Origin: Clostridium sp. KNHs214
GTDB taxonomy: Bacteria; Bacillota; Clostridia; Clostridiales; Clostridiaceae
Assembly (NCBI RefSeq): GCF_000744935.1
Contig: NZ_JQMW01000004.1
Span: forward strand, 22,869-86,868
Reading direction: 5' to 3'
DNA: 64,000 nucleotides
The notes beneath the pieces are model-generated. The model made no database searches. It was not told the DNA's origin and saw nothing but the letters and a program-made list of their open reading frames with translations. Positions 7,924 through 16,290 of the stretch are shown here, in pieces. A program made the translations under genes and the position numbers. The stretch's first letter is position 1, and each line of letters starts with the position of its first letter.

Positions 7924-8535
7924 TTACTTTTTCAATAATATATAATCATAATAAGCCGATATATATTTTTCTTCATCTATTTTTCTTTGAATTATTCGCT
8001 TCTCCTTATAGATAATTTCAAATTTACTAAAGTATTTTTCAATTTCATTATCCTTATAATGGCAATAAAGTGTTGCCTCATTATTATCAGTGTGTATGAA
8101 CTGCCCTTCACCTACCTGTTCGCCATTACCATATGAATCACATTCTTCACTTAAAAAATTCACATAGCATAGTCCTCCATCTTTTAATACTCGGTAAAAC
8201 TCCCATAAGGCAAGTAAAAAATCCTCTTTTCTCATATGAACAGATGTATTATATGAAAATAAAAAACTAAAAAATTCATTATTAAACGGAAGTTTCTTCA
8301 TATCGCCATGTATAATATTTAAATCTACATTATTATTAGCACAGAATATATTTGCCTTTTTTAATTGTTCTTCGGACATTTCAATTCCATAAGTTTTATA
8401 TCCAAACTCATAAAATAGAGAAAGTGGTGGATTACTTCCACCAGCACCGCAATCAAGAATAATTTTTTCATTGGGGTTGGTATTACAATATTTTAAAAAG
8501 TTATATAACGGAAAAGCATATATAAGATTATGCAT
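7924..8535 (-). CDS. Class I SAM-dependent methyltransferase
   Basis: A 203-residue protein with motif I ILDCGAGGSNPP (residues 26-37), motif II acidic GIEMSEEQ, motif III IIHGDMKKLPF and motif IV FSFLFSYNTSVHM, then a VLKDGG turn: a complete small-molecule-type methyltransferase core (Methyltransf_11/25-like). The substrate is unknown. AAGGAGTGA precedes the start at a slightly long distance. It is a free-standing cassette in the array, between the transposon and LR copy 2. Confidence 0.82.
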   Translation of the reverse strand: MHNLIYAFPLYNFLKYCNTNPNEKIILDCGAGGSNPPLSLFYEFGYKTYGIEMSEEQLKKANIFCANNNVDLNIIHGDMKKLPFNNEFFSFLFSYNTSVHMRKEDFLLALWEFYRVLKDGGLCYVNFLSEECDSYGNGEQVGEGQFIHTDNNEATLYCHYKDNEIEKYFSKFEIIYKEKRIIQRKIDEEKYISAYYDYILLKK

Positions 8536-8617
8536 ATTTCATTCTCACTCCTTATATTTGATATCATTGGAATTTAGAACTATTATTTTGAGGTCAACAT
8601 TACATTTATTCGTAATA

Positions 8618-8850
8618 CTTTACTGTTATGTAACACTCTTCATAAACGCAATACCATTTTTTCCTATAACTGTACATATTTTAAGCGCTACTAACACAAC
8701 TTAATACATAAAACTCCTATATAAACTAACTGAAATATTGGAGAGGAATCCTTTGCTTTAGATTAATATTATAGCTTAAGAAGGATACACTATCCCTTAA
8801 GTTATAATTATGTTAATTTAACTCTACAAATTGGAATTTTACGATCACAG
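8618..8850. repeat. LR repeat copy 2
   Basis: Runs from TACTGTTATGTAAC to the junction CTACAAATTGGAATTT at 8824-8839. Its right part folds into a strong hairpin at 8769-8807: TTATAGCTTAAG against CTTAAGTTATAA, with an inner GGATA/TATCC stem and an unpaired AA. The middle block found in copy 1 is deleted here. Confidence 0.8.
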
Positions 8851-8881
8851 ATTTACTCACAAGCAATCTAAAAATAATCGT

Positions 8882-9478
8882 TTATATCTTTATCCATCCT
8901 TTATCCACCCAATGCTTATTATCAACCGATAATATTCTTTCTTTTTTGGCAATAGCCTGATGCATCATTTTAGTGATGGCAAATTTAATCCTTACTTTTA
9001 TTCCCTTATGTGCTGTATGGGTTTTTTTATATTTTTCAGCAACCTTTTTCGTTTTTCTTATAATAATATTTTTACGCTTATTGGATAGTTCATTCCAAAT
9101 AACAACCTCAAGTAATCCTATGCCCAACTTTTTAATATCCGAGACGCCAAGCCAAGATAGACTTGTTGCAATGTCATTTTGTGCTCCACCATTAAATATC
9201 CCTATAGCATTTGTCAAAATCACAGCTCTTTTGTTAAACATTCTTTCATCAGGTCTATGTACCATCCAATGCACGCACAAATGATCAAGTAAAGTTTTCA
9301 TCTGCGAAGTAGTTCTTAGTGCATAAACCGGAGACGCAAATATAAGCAAATCAGCATTCAAAATAGCATTCCAGATAGGCATAACATACTCTGCGTGAGG
9401 ACAGAACTGCTCACCTTTAAAAAAACAATTTTTACATCCACAGCAAAAATGAGGCAAATCCTTTGGTAAATAAAATTC
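8882..9478 (-). pseudogene. Flavodoxin-like NAD(P)H-dependent FMN reductase, 5'-truncated
   Basis: The protein keeps the cysteine-rich loop (CCGCKNCFFKG), the ADLLIFASPVYALR flavin-binding loop and the C-terminal half of NADPH-dependent FMN reductase / iron-sulfur flavoprotein relatives. The first 40 or so residues, including the N-terminal GSPR-type phosphate loop, are absent. The frame is open to 9478, where the sequence becomes the junction CCCATTTATAATAATCAACC also seen at 3608-3626. A weak TTG start at 9457 could still give 191 residues, but the flavin site would be incomplete. Confidence 0.7.
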
Positions 9479-9555
9479 CCATTTATAATAATCAACCTTA
9501 AATTTGAATTTGTCTGGAGATTATGCTCATAATCCAATGCAAATATATACTAATT

Positions 9556-10032
9556 TTAAAGCTTCAAAACAGCCACCATTTCTTCCCCGTCCATTTCGCC
9601 GTTTTCGACAAAACCAAAGGAATGATAAAGTGCCTTCGCTCCTACATTATCAGATTCGTAAGAAAGCCAGCAATATTCTGCTTTTCCGCATGGCCAACTT
9701 CGCAAATAATCAATTGCTACCTGCATCGCTTTTTTCCCAAAGCCTTGTTTCTGATATGCCTTATCAATCATAAAGCGCCAAATACAATAATTTTCTGCAG
9801 CAATGTTAGGTTCATCTTCGTCGCCTATGGTATCATACCCAAACATAATAAAACCAACCAAGGTATTCTCATCGTAGATTCCAAACGGTAGCGCAACAAT
9901 GCCCGAAGTAATGGCGGTATACGCTTCCAGTATGCTTTCCGTATTCGTAGCTACAAAATCTGATTGTTCGTCCTTTACGGATAATTGGATTATTCTCCAG
10001 ATATTTTTCGAATCTACTTTCCTTAATTCCAT
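9556..10032 (-). CDS. GNAT acetyltransferase, PaiA/BltD-like
   Basis: A 158-residue single-domain GNAT. The acetyl-CoA loop is QKQGFGKKA (about residues 93-101), preceded by the IWRFMIDKAY strand and followed by ENVGAKALYHSFGFVENG, as in spermine/spermidine-type acetyltransferases. Its GC content is visibly higher than that of its neighbours, suggesting a different donor. AGGGGAGGGG precedes the start. It is related to, but diverged from, the GNAT at 22276. The substrate is not deducible. Confidence 0.85.
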   Translation of the reverse strand: MELRKVDSKNIWRIIQLSVKDEQSDFVATNTESILEAYTAITSGIVALPFGIYDENTLVGFIMFGYDTIGDEDEPNIAAENYCIWRFMIDKAYQKQGFGKKAMQVAIDYLRSWPCGKAEYCWLSYESDNVGAKALYHSFGFVENGEMDGEEMVAVLKL

Positions 10033-10129
10033 ATAGATCCCCTCCCCTGCTCTATGTAAAGTTATATAAATAATCTTTACTTGAAATTACTAATTGCCTG
10101 TGGATTATATAAGTAATCTATATTTAACA

Positions 10130-10475
10130 GCTTTATACTATTCCGTGGTGCTCTTCATAAATATAATACCATCCTTTCCTTTAATTGTACATATTTTGAG
10201 CGTTACTACATAACCTAACCCAACTGAAATATTGAAAAGGAGCCCTTTAGGAATTAGGACACGATTAGATGCTACTAATCATTCAATAAAACTATTAGAA
10301 AATATGGTCAATGATATATAATTTTATACACTCTTCCAATGATTTATCTTAGATGTTTTTTTACTTATATAAATTTAAAGGGTCTCGTTATGAGACCCCC
10401 TTCGCTTTAGATTAATATTATAGATTAAGAAGGATACTCTATACCTTAAGCTATAATTATATAAATTTAATTCTG
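10130..10475. repeat. LR repeat copy 3 with an inserted coding scrap
   Basis: Left LR block 10135-10260, then about 90 bases that include a plus-strand tail ending LLENMVNDI-stop, then the right LR block with the hairpin GGTCTCGTTATGAGACC and the stem TTATAGATTAAG/CTTAAGCTATAA (10418-10456). It ends in the junction CTGCAAATTAGAATTTG. Confidence 0.7.
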
Positions 10476-10529
10476 CAAATTAGAATTTGTCAGCTTTGCG
10501 TTATGCTCAAAATGTGAGAACATAGATAT

Positions 10530-11501
10530 TTATTTTGCCTTTATAGGTGTAAGCAAATCAAGCTGAATAAACCTCTCCGCTTTTCCATTATCCGCAAAGT
10601 ATGAATATGCATTGAGGTGTTCTTCCAAGCAACCGCCCATTCCAAACGGCTCGCGCGCGTCATATTCATATTCGGTGCTATTTTCAACCCATTTGCCAAG
10701 AAGCTGCCATTCATGAAAATTGCCCATTTTGATACAATGCGCTGCATACAGGCCACCAACAAACTTCTTCTTTTGAAGAGGTGCTGGCACATCTAACTCT
10801 TCGGGTATGGTAACCCAAAATTCATATCCATATGTTTCGTTACCCTTTGGACATGGATTGTTAAATCCAAACATTCTCAAATCGGGTTTCATTTTTTGAA
10901 GTTCAATTCTTCTGATAAACTCATCCAAAGATTTACAGGCATTATCTTCTGGGTTTTCACCAAAATAGTGACTTGCTGCAACAGTGCATGGAGGCAAATA
11001 AATAATACGCACATTCTTTAAGGTTGATAAAGTTTCATTTGCTTTATTAAGGTCGTCCATTGAACGTTCCTCCTTAAAATTGATTTTAGAAAGGCTGAGA
11101 GTTTGAATGACACTCATAATTTCAGCATCATTGAACATGTCGAGCTTGACATTGGTATGTGCCGATGTGTTTAATCGTGTGATGAACATACATAAAATAT
11201 CTCGTATCGTTTGAAGCGCCGATATCTCATCATCAAGTTCATTCATGCTTTCATGAAATACTTCGACAATTTTCATTTGCTCAGGACACTCTAAAATCAA
11301 AGCAATCTTTTTTAGCGGGATACGCAGTTTTCGCAATGTAAGTATCTGTTGCAGACGTCTTACAGCAGACTCGTCATAAACTCGATAAGCGTAACCTTCC
11401 ATGCGATTGCTGGGCAAAAGCCCAATTTCATCATAATACCGGAGCATTCTTGTCGAAACATTAAAGGTATTAGTTACCTCACTGATTTTCATCAATTTCA
11501 T
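10530..11501 (-). CDS. MerR-family regulator with GyrI-like effector domain
   Basis: A 323-residue protein with an N-terminal MerR winged helix (KISEVTNTFNVSTRMLRYYD, residues 4-23), a coiled dimerisation helix (about 80-130) and a C-terminal GyrI-like/AraC-effector domain (about 155-320, ending FIQLDLLTPI). Relatives sense small molecules and activate promoters with long spacers. AGGAGGGG supports the ATG at 11501. GC is higher than in neighbouring cassettes. Its own promoter has a 19-bp spacer, so autoregulation is likely. No adjacent efflux gene is present. Confidence 0.88.
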   Translation of the reverse strand: MKLMKISEVTNTFNVSTRMLRYYDEIGLLPSNRMEGYAYRVYDESAVRRLQQILTLRKLRIPLKKIALILECPEQMKIVEVFHESMNELDDEISALQTIRDILCMFITRLNTSAHTNVKLDMFNDAEIMSVIQTLSLSKINFKEERSMDDLNKANETLSTLKNVRIIYLPPCTVAASHYFGENPEDNACKSLDEFIRRIELQKMKPDLRMFGFNNPCPKGNETYGYEFWVTIPEELDVPAPLQKKKFVGGLYAAHCIKMGNFHEWQLLGKWVENSTEYEYDAREPFGMGGCLEEHLNAYSYFADNGKAERFIQLDLLTPIKAK

Positions 11502-11524
11502 TCTCGCCCCTCCTCTCTAAAATC

Positions 11525-11555
11525 ATTGTAATGGACGACACGACGTCAAAGTCAA
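11525..11555 (-). promoter_or_regulatory. MerR-type promoter with 19-bp spacer
   Basis: On the minus strand TTGACT (11555-11550) and TACAAT (11530-11525) are separated by 19 bases instead of 17. The spacer holds a GACG/CGTC dyad. This is the classic layout of promoters activated by MerR proteins. Confidence 0.7.
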
Positions 11556-11627
11556 TGGTTTTTTAAAAAATTATATAAATAATCTGCACTTGAAATTACT
11601 ATTTGATTTTAATAAATTATAATATAT

Positions 11628-11962
11628 TTATCGCTTAAACTTTTCAATAAGTGATACCAAATATTCTGCTATCACTTTTCTATCATTTCTTTTTTCAGTA
11701 AAAAAAGAAATACTACCATAACCCTCATCCAATACCATTGCAAATTTCTTGCCCTCATACTCATAATCAAAATGTATCGTCCATATGTTATGTTGTTTTT
11801 CTAAAAATTTAATCTTTGAATCTTGAGTAAATAAATCTTCAAGAAAATGTATCTCAATATATTGTTCATATTTATCAAAATATTTCTGTGGTATATATTC
11901 TTTCAGATAATACACGATTTCAAAAACATGCCTATTTTTTCATCTAGTTTAATTTTTATCAT
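11628..11962 (-). pseudogene. Hypothetical protein, frameshifted near its 5' end
   Basis: The long frame (95 residues from a GTG at 11915) is acidic/aromatic with no recognised domain. An ATG at 11962 begins MIKIKLDEKI in another frame; joining the frames at the run of Ts near 11935 gives a plausible continuous N-terminus. So the gene was probably about 111 residues and has a frameshift. Its cassette is bounded by CTACAAATTACTATTTA at 11974 and AAATTACTATTTG near 11590. Confidence 0.5.
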
Positions 11963-11973
11963 TTAGAACTCAC

Positions 11974-11990
11974 CTACAAATTACTATTTA
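11974..11990. repeat. Cassette junction motif
   Basis: CTACAAATTACTATTTA. The stop codon of the DUF3795-like remnant lies inside it (11988-11990), while the leader of the next gene begins on its other side; no LR is present here. Confidence 0.65.
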
Positions 11991-12363
11991 TAGAATCCCA
12001 AATTTAATGAAAGATATTAGTTCTTCAACATTATCAAAATCATCATAATCTCCATTTATTCCTTCTCTATGATATACTACTCCTTTTTTTTCATTTCTCT
12101 CTAAACAATCAAGAAGCTCTTCAATTCCATATCTCTTAATAAATAAAGTAAATCCATAAGGCTTTATTTAATAACCCCTTATGACATTCTTCCTTGCATA
12201 AATAACAAGCAGTTATATCTTTTTTAATAGAACATTTACGATTTTCACACCATTCTTTATCTGGACATTCACCTGAATTACAACCAGAACATTTTATATT
12301 CTCTGAGCACAGACAACAAGCAAGTCCACAACGCGCAATTCCTAATTCTCTTCTGATTTTAAC
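11988..12363 (-). pseudogene. DUF3795-like cysteine-rich protein, frameshifted
   Basis: The first part reads GIARCGLACCLCSENIKCSG, then CNSGECPDKEWCENRKC and CYLCKEECHKG, the cysteine pattern of DUF3795 proteins, probably metal-binding. The C-terminal part (YGFTLFIKRYGIEELLDCLE) is in another frame after a shift near 12165. No start codon precedes the coding similarity; the sequence runs straight into the junction motif at 12371. So it is both frameshifted and lacks a start. Confidence 0.65.
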
Positions 12364-12370
12364 ACCCCAC

Positions 12371-12388
12371 TTTCAAATTTACTATTTA
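12371..12388. repeat. Cassette junction motif
   Basis: TTTCAAATTTACTATTTA. It contains the TAA stop of the TfoX-like gene and borders the start of the DUF3795-like remnant, so two unrelated genes meet at this motif alone. Confidence 0.65.
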
Positions 12389-12642
12389 CATTTTCTCCAA
12401 TTATAAAAATCTTTTAGGTCTGCTTTTCGTTCCTGTGGTAAGGCTGTTTTCTTAACACCTTGAATTGCACCTTCCAGTGCTAATAGTCTATGAATACACG
12501 CAGAAGCATCAATCTCTTGTATTTTCAGCCAAGCCTGTTCTGCGCCAATATCTTTTAATTCATCATAAGTAAATATGCCTACTTTATTCAACTGCCTTTC
12601 AACTTCTTTTCCGATATTAGGTAGTTTTGATAATTCTCCCAT
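12382..12642 (-). CDS. TfoX C-terminal domain protein
   Basis: An 86-residue protein with a helix-hairpin-helix-like pattern: LSKLPNIGKEVERQLNKVGI, then YDELKDIGAEQAW. This matches stand-alone TfoX/Sxy C-terminal domains, common small proteins in Firmicutes; the link to competence is only by family name. I choose the ATG at 12642, seven bases after GGGAAGG, over a TTG located inside the junction motif. It lies directly between two junction motifs. Confidence 0.85.
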   Translation of the reverse strand: MGELSKLPNIGKEVERQLNKVGIFTYDELKDIGAEQAWLKIQEIDASACIHRLLALEGAIQGVKKTALPQERKADLKDFYNWRKCK

Positions 12643-12654
12643 AGTAAACCTTCC

Positions 12655-12671
12655 CTTCAAATTACTATTTA
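12655..12671. repeat. Cassette junction motif
   Basis: CTTCAAATTACTATTTA followed by CTGAATTGTTTTACG, which then runs into LR copy 4. It forms the 5' boundary of the TfoX-like cassette. Confidence 0.65.
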
Positions 12672-12696
12672 CTGAATTGTTTTACGCCTCTTTTTA

Positions 12697-12979
12697 TACT
12701 GTTATGTATCACTTTTCATAAACATAGTACCATTATTTCCTACAACCGTACATATTTTAATCACTATTAATACAACTTAATTCATAAAACCCCTATATAA
12801 ACCAACTGTAATATTAGAGAAAGACCCTTTGGAAAAGGCTCCAATATGAAAGGCGGTAGATAAAAATTTAAATGGCCTCATGATGAGAGACCATTTACTT
12901 TAAATTAATATTATAGCTTAAGAAGAATATGCTATCCCTTAATATATAATTATGTTACTTCAACTCTGTAAATTGGAAT
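12697..12979. repeat. LR repeat copy 4
   Basis: Runs from TACTGTTATGTATCAC to CTGTAAATTGGAATTTA. It includes the AATATTAGAG/GGCTCCAATAT hairpin, a GGCCTCATGATGAGAG stem and the decayed stem at 12911-12949. It is one of the most complete copies. Confidence 0.78.
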
Positions 12980-13000
12980 TTAGTAATGTTCTTAGTATGA

Positions 13001-13453
13001 TCATTTTGCATATAAAATAAATTTTTGATTTGGATAGCCAAATTCTTCAATAAGTTCATCTTCAACGAATCCTAATTTTTTATATAACGCTCTAGGAGCA
13101 ATTCCTTTTTCATCATTTTCTCTAAAAGTAGATACTGTTATATCTTTCGTAATATCAAGCTTGGTAAACATTAAAGATATCATTTGGCAAGCAATACCTC
13201 TTCGTCTATACTCTGGATGAACAGCCATACAAGAAAGCATATTATGTTTTACAGAAAAAATTAGTATTCCAATGACCTTACTATTTTCTTTTGCACAAAT
13301 AGCACTTTGTCTATTTATATTTTTAAACAATGTTTTTTCATATTCTAACATATTTTCTTTTGTTTCAAGTCCGGGGAAATTCCAACTTACAAGCCGCATT
13401 AATTCCATCCAAGATAAAAAATCTGAAACTGTAGCAAATCCAACCTCAATCAT
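13001..13453 (-). CDS. GNAT acetyltransferase
   Basis: A 150-residue GNAT with AVHPEYRRRGIACQMISLMF (about residues 83-102), where RRRGIA forms the acetyl-CoA pyrophosphate loop, and a C-terminal ALYKKLGFVEDELIEEFGYP. The final part resembles N-acetyltransferases that recognise small amines. GGAGGTATAGAA gives a clear start. The substrate is unknown. It is a lone cassette between LR copy 4 and the junction at 13477. Confidence 0.85.
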   Translation of the reverse strand: MIEVGFATVSDFLSWMELMRLVSWNFPGLETKENMLEYEKTLFKNINRQSAICAKENSKVIGILIFSVKHNMLSCMAVHPEYRRRGIACQMISLMFTKLDITKDITVSTFRENDEKGIAPRALYKKLGFVEDELIEEFGYPNQKFILYAK

Positions 13454-13476
13454 TTCTATACCTCCAAAGTTAACTT

Positions 13477-13493
13477 CAACAAATTACTATTTA
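13477..13493. repeat. Cassette junction motif
   Basis: CAACAAATTACTATTTA, 24 bases upstream of the GNAT start codon on the minus strand. Confidence 0.6.
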
Positions 13494-13548
13494 TTGAACC
13501 ATTGGTAATATTTATATTTCAATATAAGAATGTTACGTATTACTTCGG

Positions 13549-13736
13549 CTATTGATTATTTTCAAATTCCACATTAGTGGAAGAATTTTTCCACGCATTT
13601 CCAAATGTTTCAAATTGATTAGTTGTTCTCTCAATCAAGATAGCCTCATCATCACTTATAGCATAAATATCTTTGTGATAATATTTTGTAAGCCCTTTCA
13701 GTTTATTAATATATGCCTTTCGATTTGTTTCATTCT
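13549..13736 (-). pseudogene. 3' fragment of an unidentified gene
   Basis: An uninterrupted minus-strand frame of about 60 codons ends at TAG (13551) and has no start. It reads like a protein C-terminus (KLKGLTKYYHKDIYAISDDE, ERTTNQFETFGNAWKN). I do not recognise it. It is fused at 13740 to a copy of the CPBP gene tail. Confidence 0.4.
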
Positions 13737-13739
13737 AAT

Positions 13740-13858
13740 ACTAAATTTAATTATTACTTTAATTTTTTATAAGGAAAAATATTTCTCCTATTTACCAAAG
13801 TAATATATGCAAAATCATTACGACCATGTATTATGATCAATGTCCATATACGGTTTGA
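13740..13858 (-). pseudogene. Orphan copy of the CPBP gene 3' tail
   Basis: About 115 bases match 2341-2455, the end of the CPBP gene, with scattered differences (for example GGAAAAATATTTCTCC and TTTACCAAAGT shared). The rest of the gene is absent. LR copy 5 begins at its end. Confidence 0.7.
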
Positions 13859-13860
13859 TT

Positions 13861-14005
13861 TGAAATATAGATAGTTTCTTATTTATAAAAGTTTAAAAGG
13901 TCTCGTGATGAGACCCTTTTGCTTTAGATTAATATTATAGATTAAGAAGGATACGAAGCTATCCCTTAATCTATAATTATGTTACTTTAATCTCATAAAT
14001 TGAAA
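13861..14005. repeat. LR repeat copy 5, right half
   Basis: Holds the terminator-like AAAAGGTCTC/GAGACCCTTTT hairpin (13895-13920) and the perfect stem TTATAGATTAAG/CTTAATCTATAA (13935-13976). Compared with copy 2, both sides of the stem have changed together. Confidence 0.78.
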
Positions 14006-14007
14006 CT

Positions 14008-14748
14008 TTATTTTTCTAATTCTATAAACAAATACATCGGTATTTTCTTCAGCCAAGCAACTCTTGATGACATCTGAGATTGTTCTTCTGTTGGTATTGG
14101 TTCATTCATATCAATTAGTTTAAAACTATTTTTGACAAATGCTTTTATATAATCTGATAAAGTCCTGTGTCTATACACAATTGGAGCATTCATTCCTTTG
14201 ATTTCTCCAATCCATTCTTTTGGATTATGATAATCAGAAATAAGCACCTCTATATTTTCGTTATTTAATATCCATTTAGTTTTCTTTCCCTTGAAGCATG
14301 GATGCAGCATAGATATGAATACCTTTCCAGTTTGCTTTAAAACACGATGAATTTCCTTCAAGGTTCCATCCAAATCCTCAACATCCATCAACATCATGGA
14401 ACAGAGCACTATATCATAATAATTGTCCTCAATATCATTTAGTGTATTTGCATTAAGAACATAATGCTCAATCCTTAACCCTTCTTCTTTTGCTTTATTT
14501 TTTGCGTACTCAATAAAAACTTCTGAACAGTCAGCAGCCGTAACATTTGCTCCTTTATGTGCTAATGCTCTGGAATAACCACCTTCGCCACATCCCAAAT
14601 CAAGAATATATTTTCCTTTGACATCCCCCAATAGTTCTAGTGTGTAGGGCATTATGTAATATACTCTGAAATCATTTGTTTGAGCTTTATCAATCCATTC
14701 GTCTATATTCACCTGATTCCAACATTCGGTTGAACTGTCTTTTATCAT
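14008..14748 (-). CDS. Class I SAM-dependent methyltransferase
   Basis: A 246-residue enzyme with motif I ILDLGCGEGGYSRALA (about residues 49-64), VTAADCSEVFIEYA, VLNANTLNDIEDNYYDIVLC and a FISMLHPCF segment. It resembles the UbiE/BioC-like Methyltransf_11 group acting on small molecules. GGAGGGATAAA precedes the ATG. It is unrelated at close range to the methyltransferases at 7924 and 16291, so the array has gathered several different ones. Confidence 0.85.
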   Translation of the reverse strand: MIKDSSTECWNQVNIDEWIDKAQTNDFRVYYIMPYTLELLGDVKGKYILDLGCGEGGYSRALAHKGANVTAADCSEVFIEYAKNKAKEEGLRIEHYVLNANTLNDIEDNYYDIVLCSMMLMDVEDLDGTLKEIHRVLKQTGKVFISMLHPCFKGKKTKWILNNENIEVLISDYHNPKEWIGEIKGMNAPIVYRHRTLSDYIKAFVKNSFKLIDMNEPIPTEEQSQMSSRVAWLKKIPMYLFIELEK

Positions 14749-14894
14749 TTTATCCCTCCATTAATTACCAACTTTATTATCCAATCTAAAACTGGAATTT
14801 ATTTAAAATATTCCTTTATTATATTTGATTTGTGCCTTTATCATCAAAATAAGTCCACCTACATAGTAGATTATGCTCATAACCTTGTTATACA

Positions 14895-15956
14895 TTAAAT
14901 GGTCAAAGCTGTATCAAATATAGATTGCAAGCCTTCAGAAATAGTTTTTTTCATTGGGTATAGTAAGTAATTTAAATCGTGGTCATGATTTTCAAAAATG
15001 TGGATATGTAAATTACTCTTTTCTACTTCCTTGAATTTGTTATTAATGTCTAAAACATCTTCCACTGGTATACATGCATCATCTGTCCCATGAAAAATAT
15101 GGATAGGGATATTTAATTGTGATAGAACTTCCTTTGTTGCTGGTAATTTAAAATGTTCTTTGCACCATGCAGAAGTAATTCTAACTGGGTAGTTATTCTT
15201 TAACCATTTATCGTCACCAGATTCTATTGCTCTAAACATTTTATTTTTATATTTTTGCAGCTTAATTTCAAAATCTTTTCGGTCTATAATCCCATCATGA
15301 TTTACATCATAACACCAAAACCAGGCATTTTTTAAATATGTTTTACGAACCTTATATCTATCTTCTTTAAAATTAGCTTTTGTTATATATCCTTTATTAT
15401 CATAATCAAACCATTTACACATGTTTACCATAGAGCTACCACCTGTTAACTGCCATTCTAATGTTGTTCTCAAATTTTCATTTGCATAACCTGCTAATAA
15501 CAATCCATCAATATGTACTTTCGCATTTGATACTACTAACGGTGCAATCTCTGAGCCTTCACTAAATCCAAATAAAATTACTTTTGCATTTTTAAACTGT
15601 TCCTGATTTTCCAAATACTTTACAATAAACTCAATATCTGCAATAGATGTAGAAGGAAGATATGTCTTATATTTTTCCTCATCAATATCAACATACATGG
15701 GAGGATTTTGAGATATAGAACATCCTCTTGTATTCCAACGGCAAAAAGCAATATTATTTTTGCAAAATTCATTTGCAAATAAATCAAAATAATTAAATTG
15801 TAATTCTCCTATTTTTCTATGATTATCATAAGTGTTTGGACCAGTGCCATGTACAAAAATAACAAGTCTTTCAATATATTTTTCATTTGGAATACTTAAC
15901 TTAATGTTTAATGGGTATCCATCAAAAGATTTCAAAGTAAATATTAATGATTCCAT
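14895..15956 (-). CDS. Alpha/beta hydrolase with EF-hand-like insert
   Basis: A 353-residue esterase/peptidase-like alpha/beta hydrolase: oxyanion region VIFVHGTGPNTYD, nucleophile elbow LFGFSEGSE, acid in IFHGTDDACIP and histidine in FENHDHDLNY. Between the elbow and the acid lies an insert with two calcium-loop-like motifs, DYDNKGYITKANF and DVNHDGIIDRKDFE; the second is a near-perfect EF-hand loop. I start at 15956 behind AAAGGGG rather than at the ATG nine codons upstream. No signal peptide is seen, so it is probably cytoplasmic. The substrate is unknown. Confidence 0.82.
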   Translation of the reverse strand: MESLIFTLKSFDGYPLNIKLSIPNEKYIERLVIFVHGTGPNTYDNHRKIGELQFNYFDLFANEFCKNNIAFCRWNTRGCSISQNPPMYVDIDEEKYKTYLPSTSIADIEFIVKYLENQEQFKNAKVILFGFSEGSEIAPLVVSNAKVHIDGLLLAGYANENLRTTLEWQLTGGSSMVNMCKWFDYDNKGYITKANFKEDRYKVRKTYLKNAWFWCYDVNHDGIIDRKDFEIKLQKYKNKMFRAIESGDDKWLKNNYPVRITSAWCKEHFKLPATKEVLSQLNIPIHIFHGTDDACIPVEDVLDINNKFKEVEKSNLHIHIFENHDHDLNYLLYPMKKTISEGLQSIFDTALTI

Positions 15957-16054
15957 AAATTCATATTCCCCTTTCAGAATCATATAAATAATCTTTATTT
16001 CACAATAGTAGATTACGTCTTAAATAACCCTTTCATTCTTAGCTTTTAATATAG

Positions 16055-16206
16055 TTATTTAATAAATTCATTTTTTGCGTTTGTATATTAGCCTCTATCA
16101 TTAGTATATTTTATGAATAATTCCTTCTTCAATCTTGAATATTCCTCAACTGCTTTCTTATTTAACCTAAGATAGTCACGAAAATATATATGATTTTTCC
16201 ATAGCT
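16055..16206 (-). pseudogene. GrpB-family (UPF0157) 3' fragment
   Basis: The frame reads NHIYFRDYLRLNKKAVEEYS, then RLKKELFIKYTNDRG, an in-frame TAA, then YTNAKNEFIK. This is the conserved C-terminus of GrpB/nucleotidyltransferase-like proteins. The first two thirds are missing and a nonsense codon interrupts the rest. Confidence 0.65.
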
Positions 16207-16290
16207 CTCCATTGACCCTTTTGCTTTATATTAGTGTTATGTCATAACTTAAAAAGATAGTGAACTTCAAATTATGCTTATACTACGAGG
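16207..16290. repeat. LR repeat fragment
   Basis: Only the last block remains: CCCTTTTGCTTTATATTAGTG, GTTATGTCATAAC and the junction-like CTTCAAATTATGC before the next gene's stop. Confidence 0.6.
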
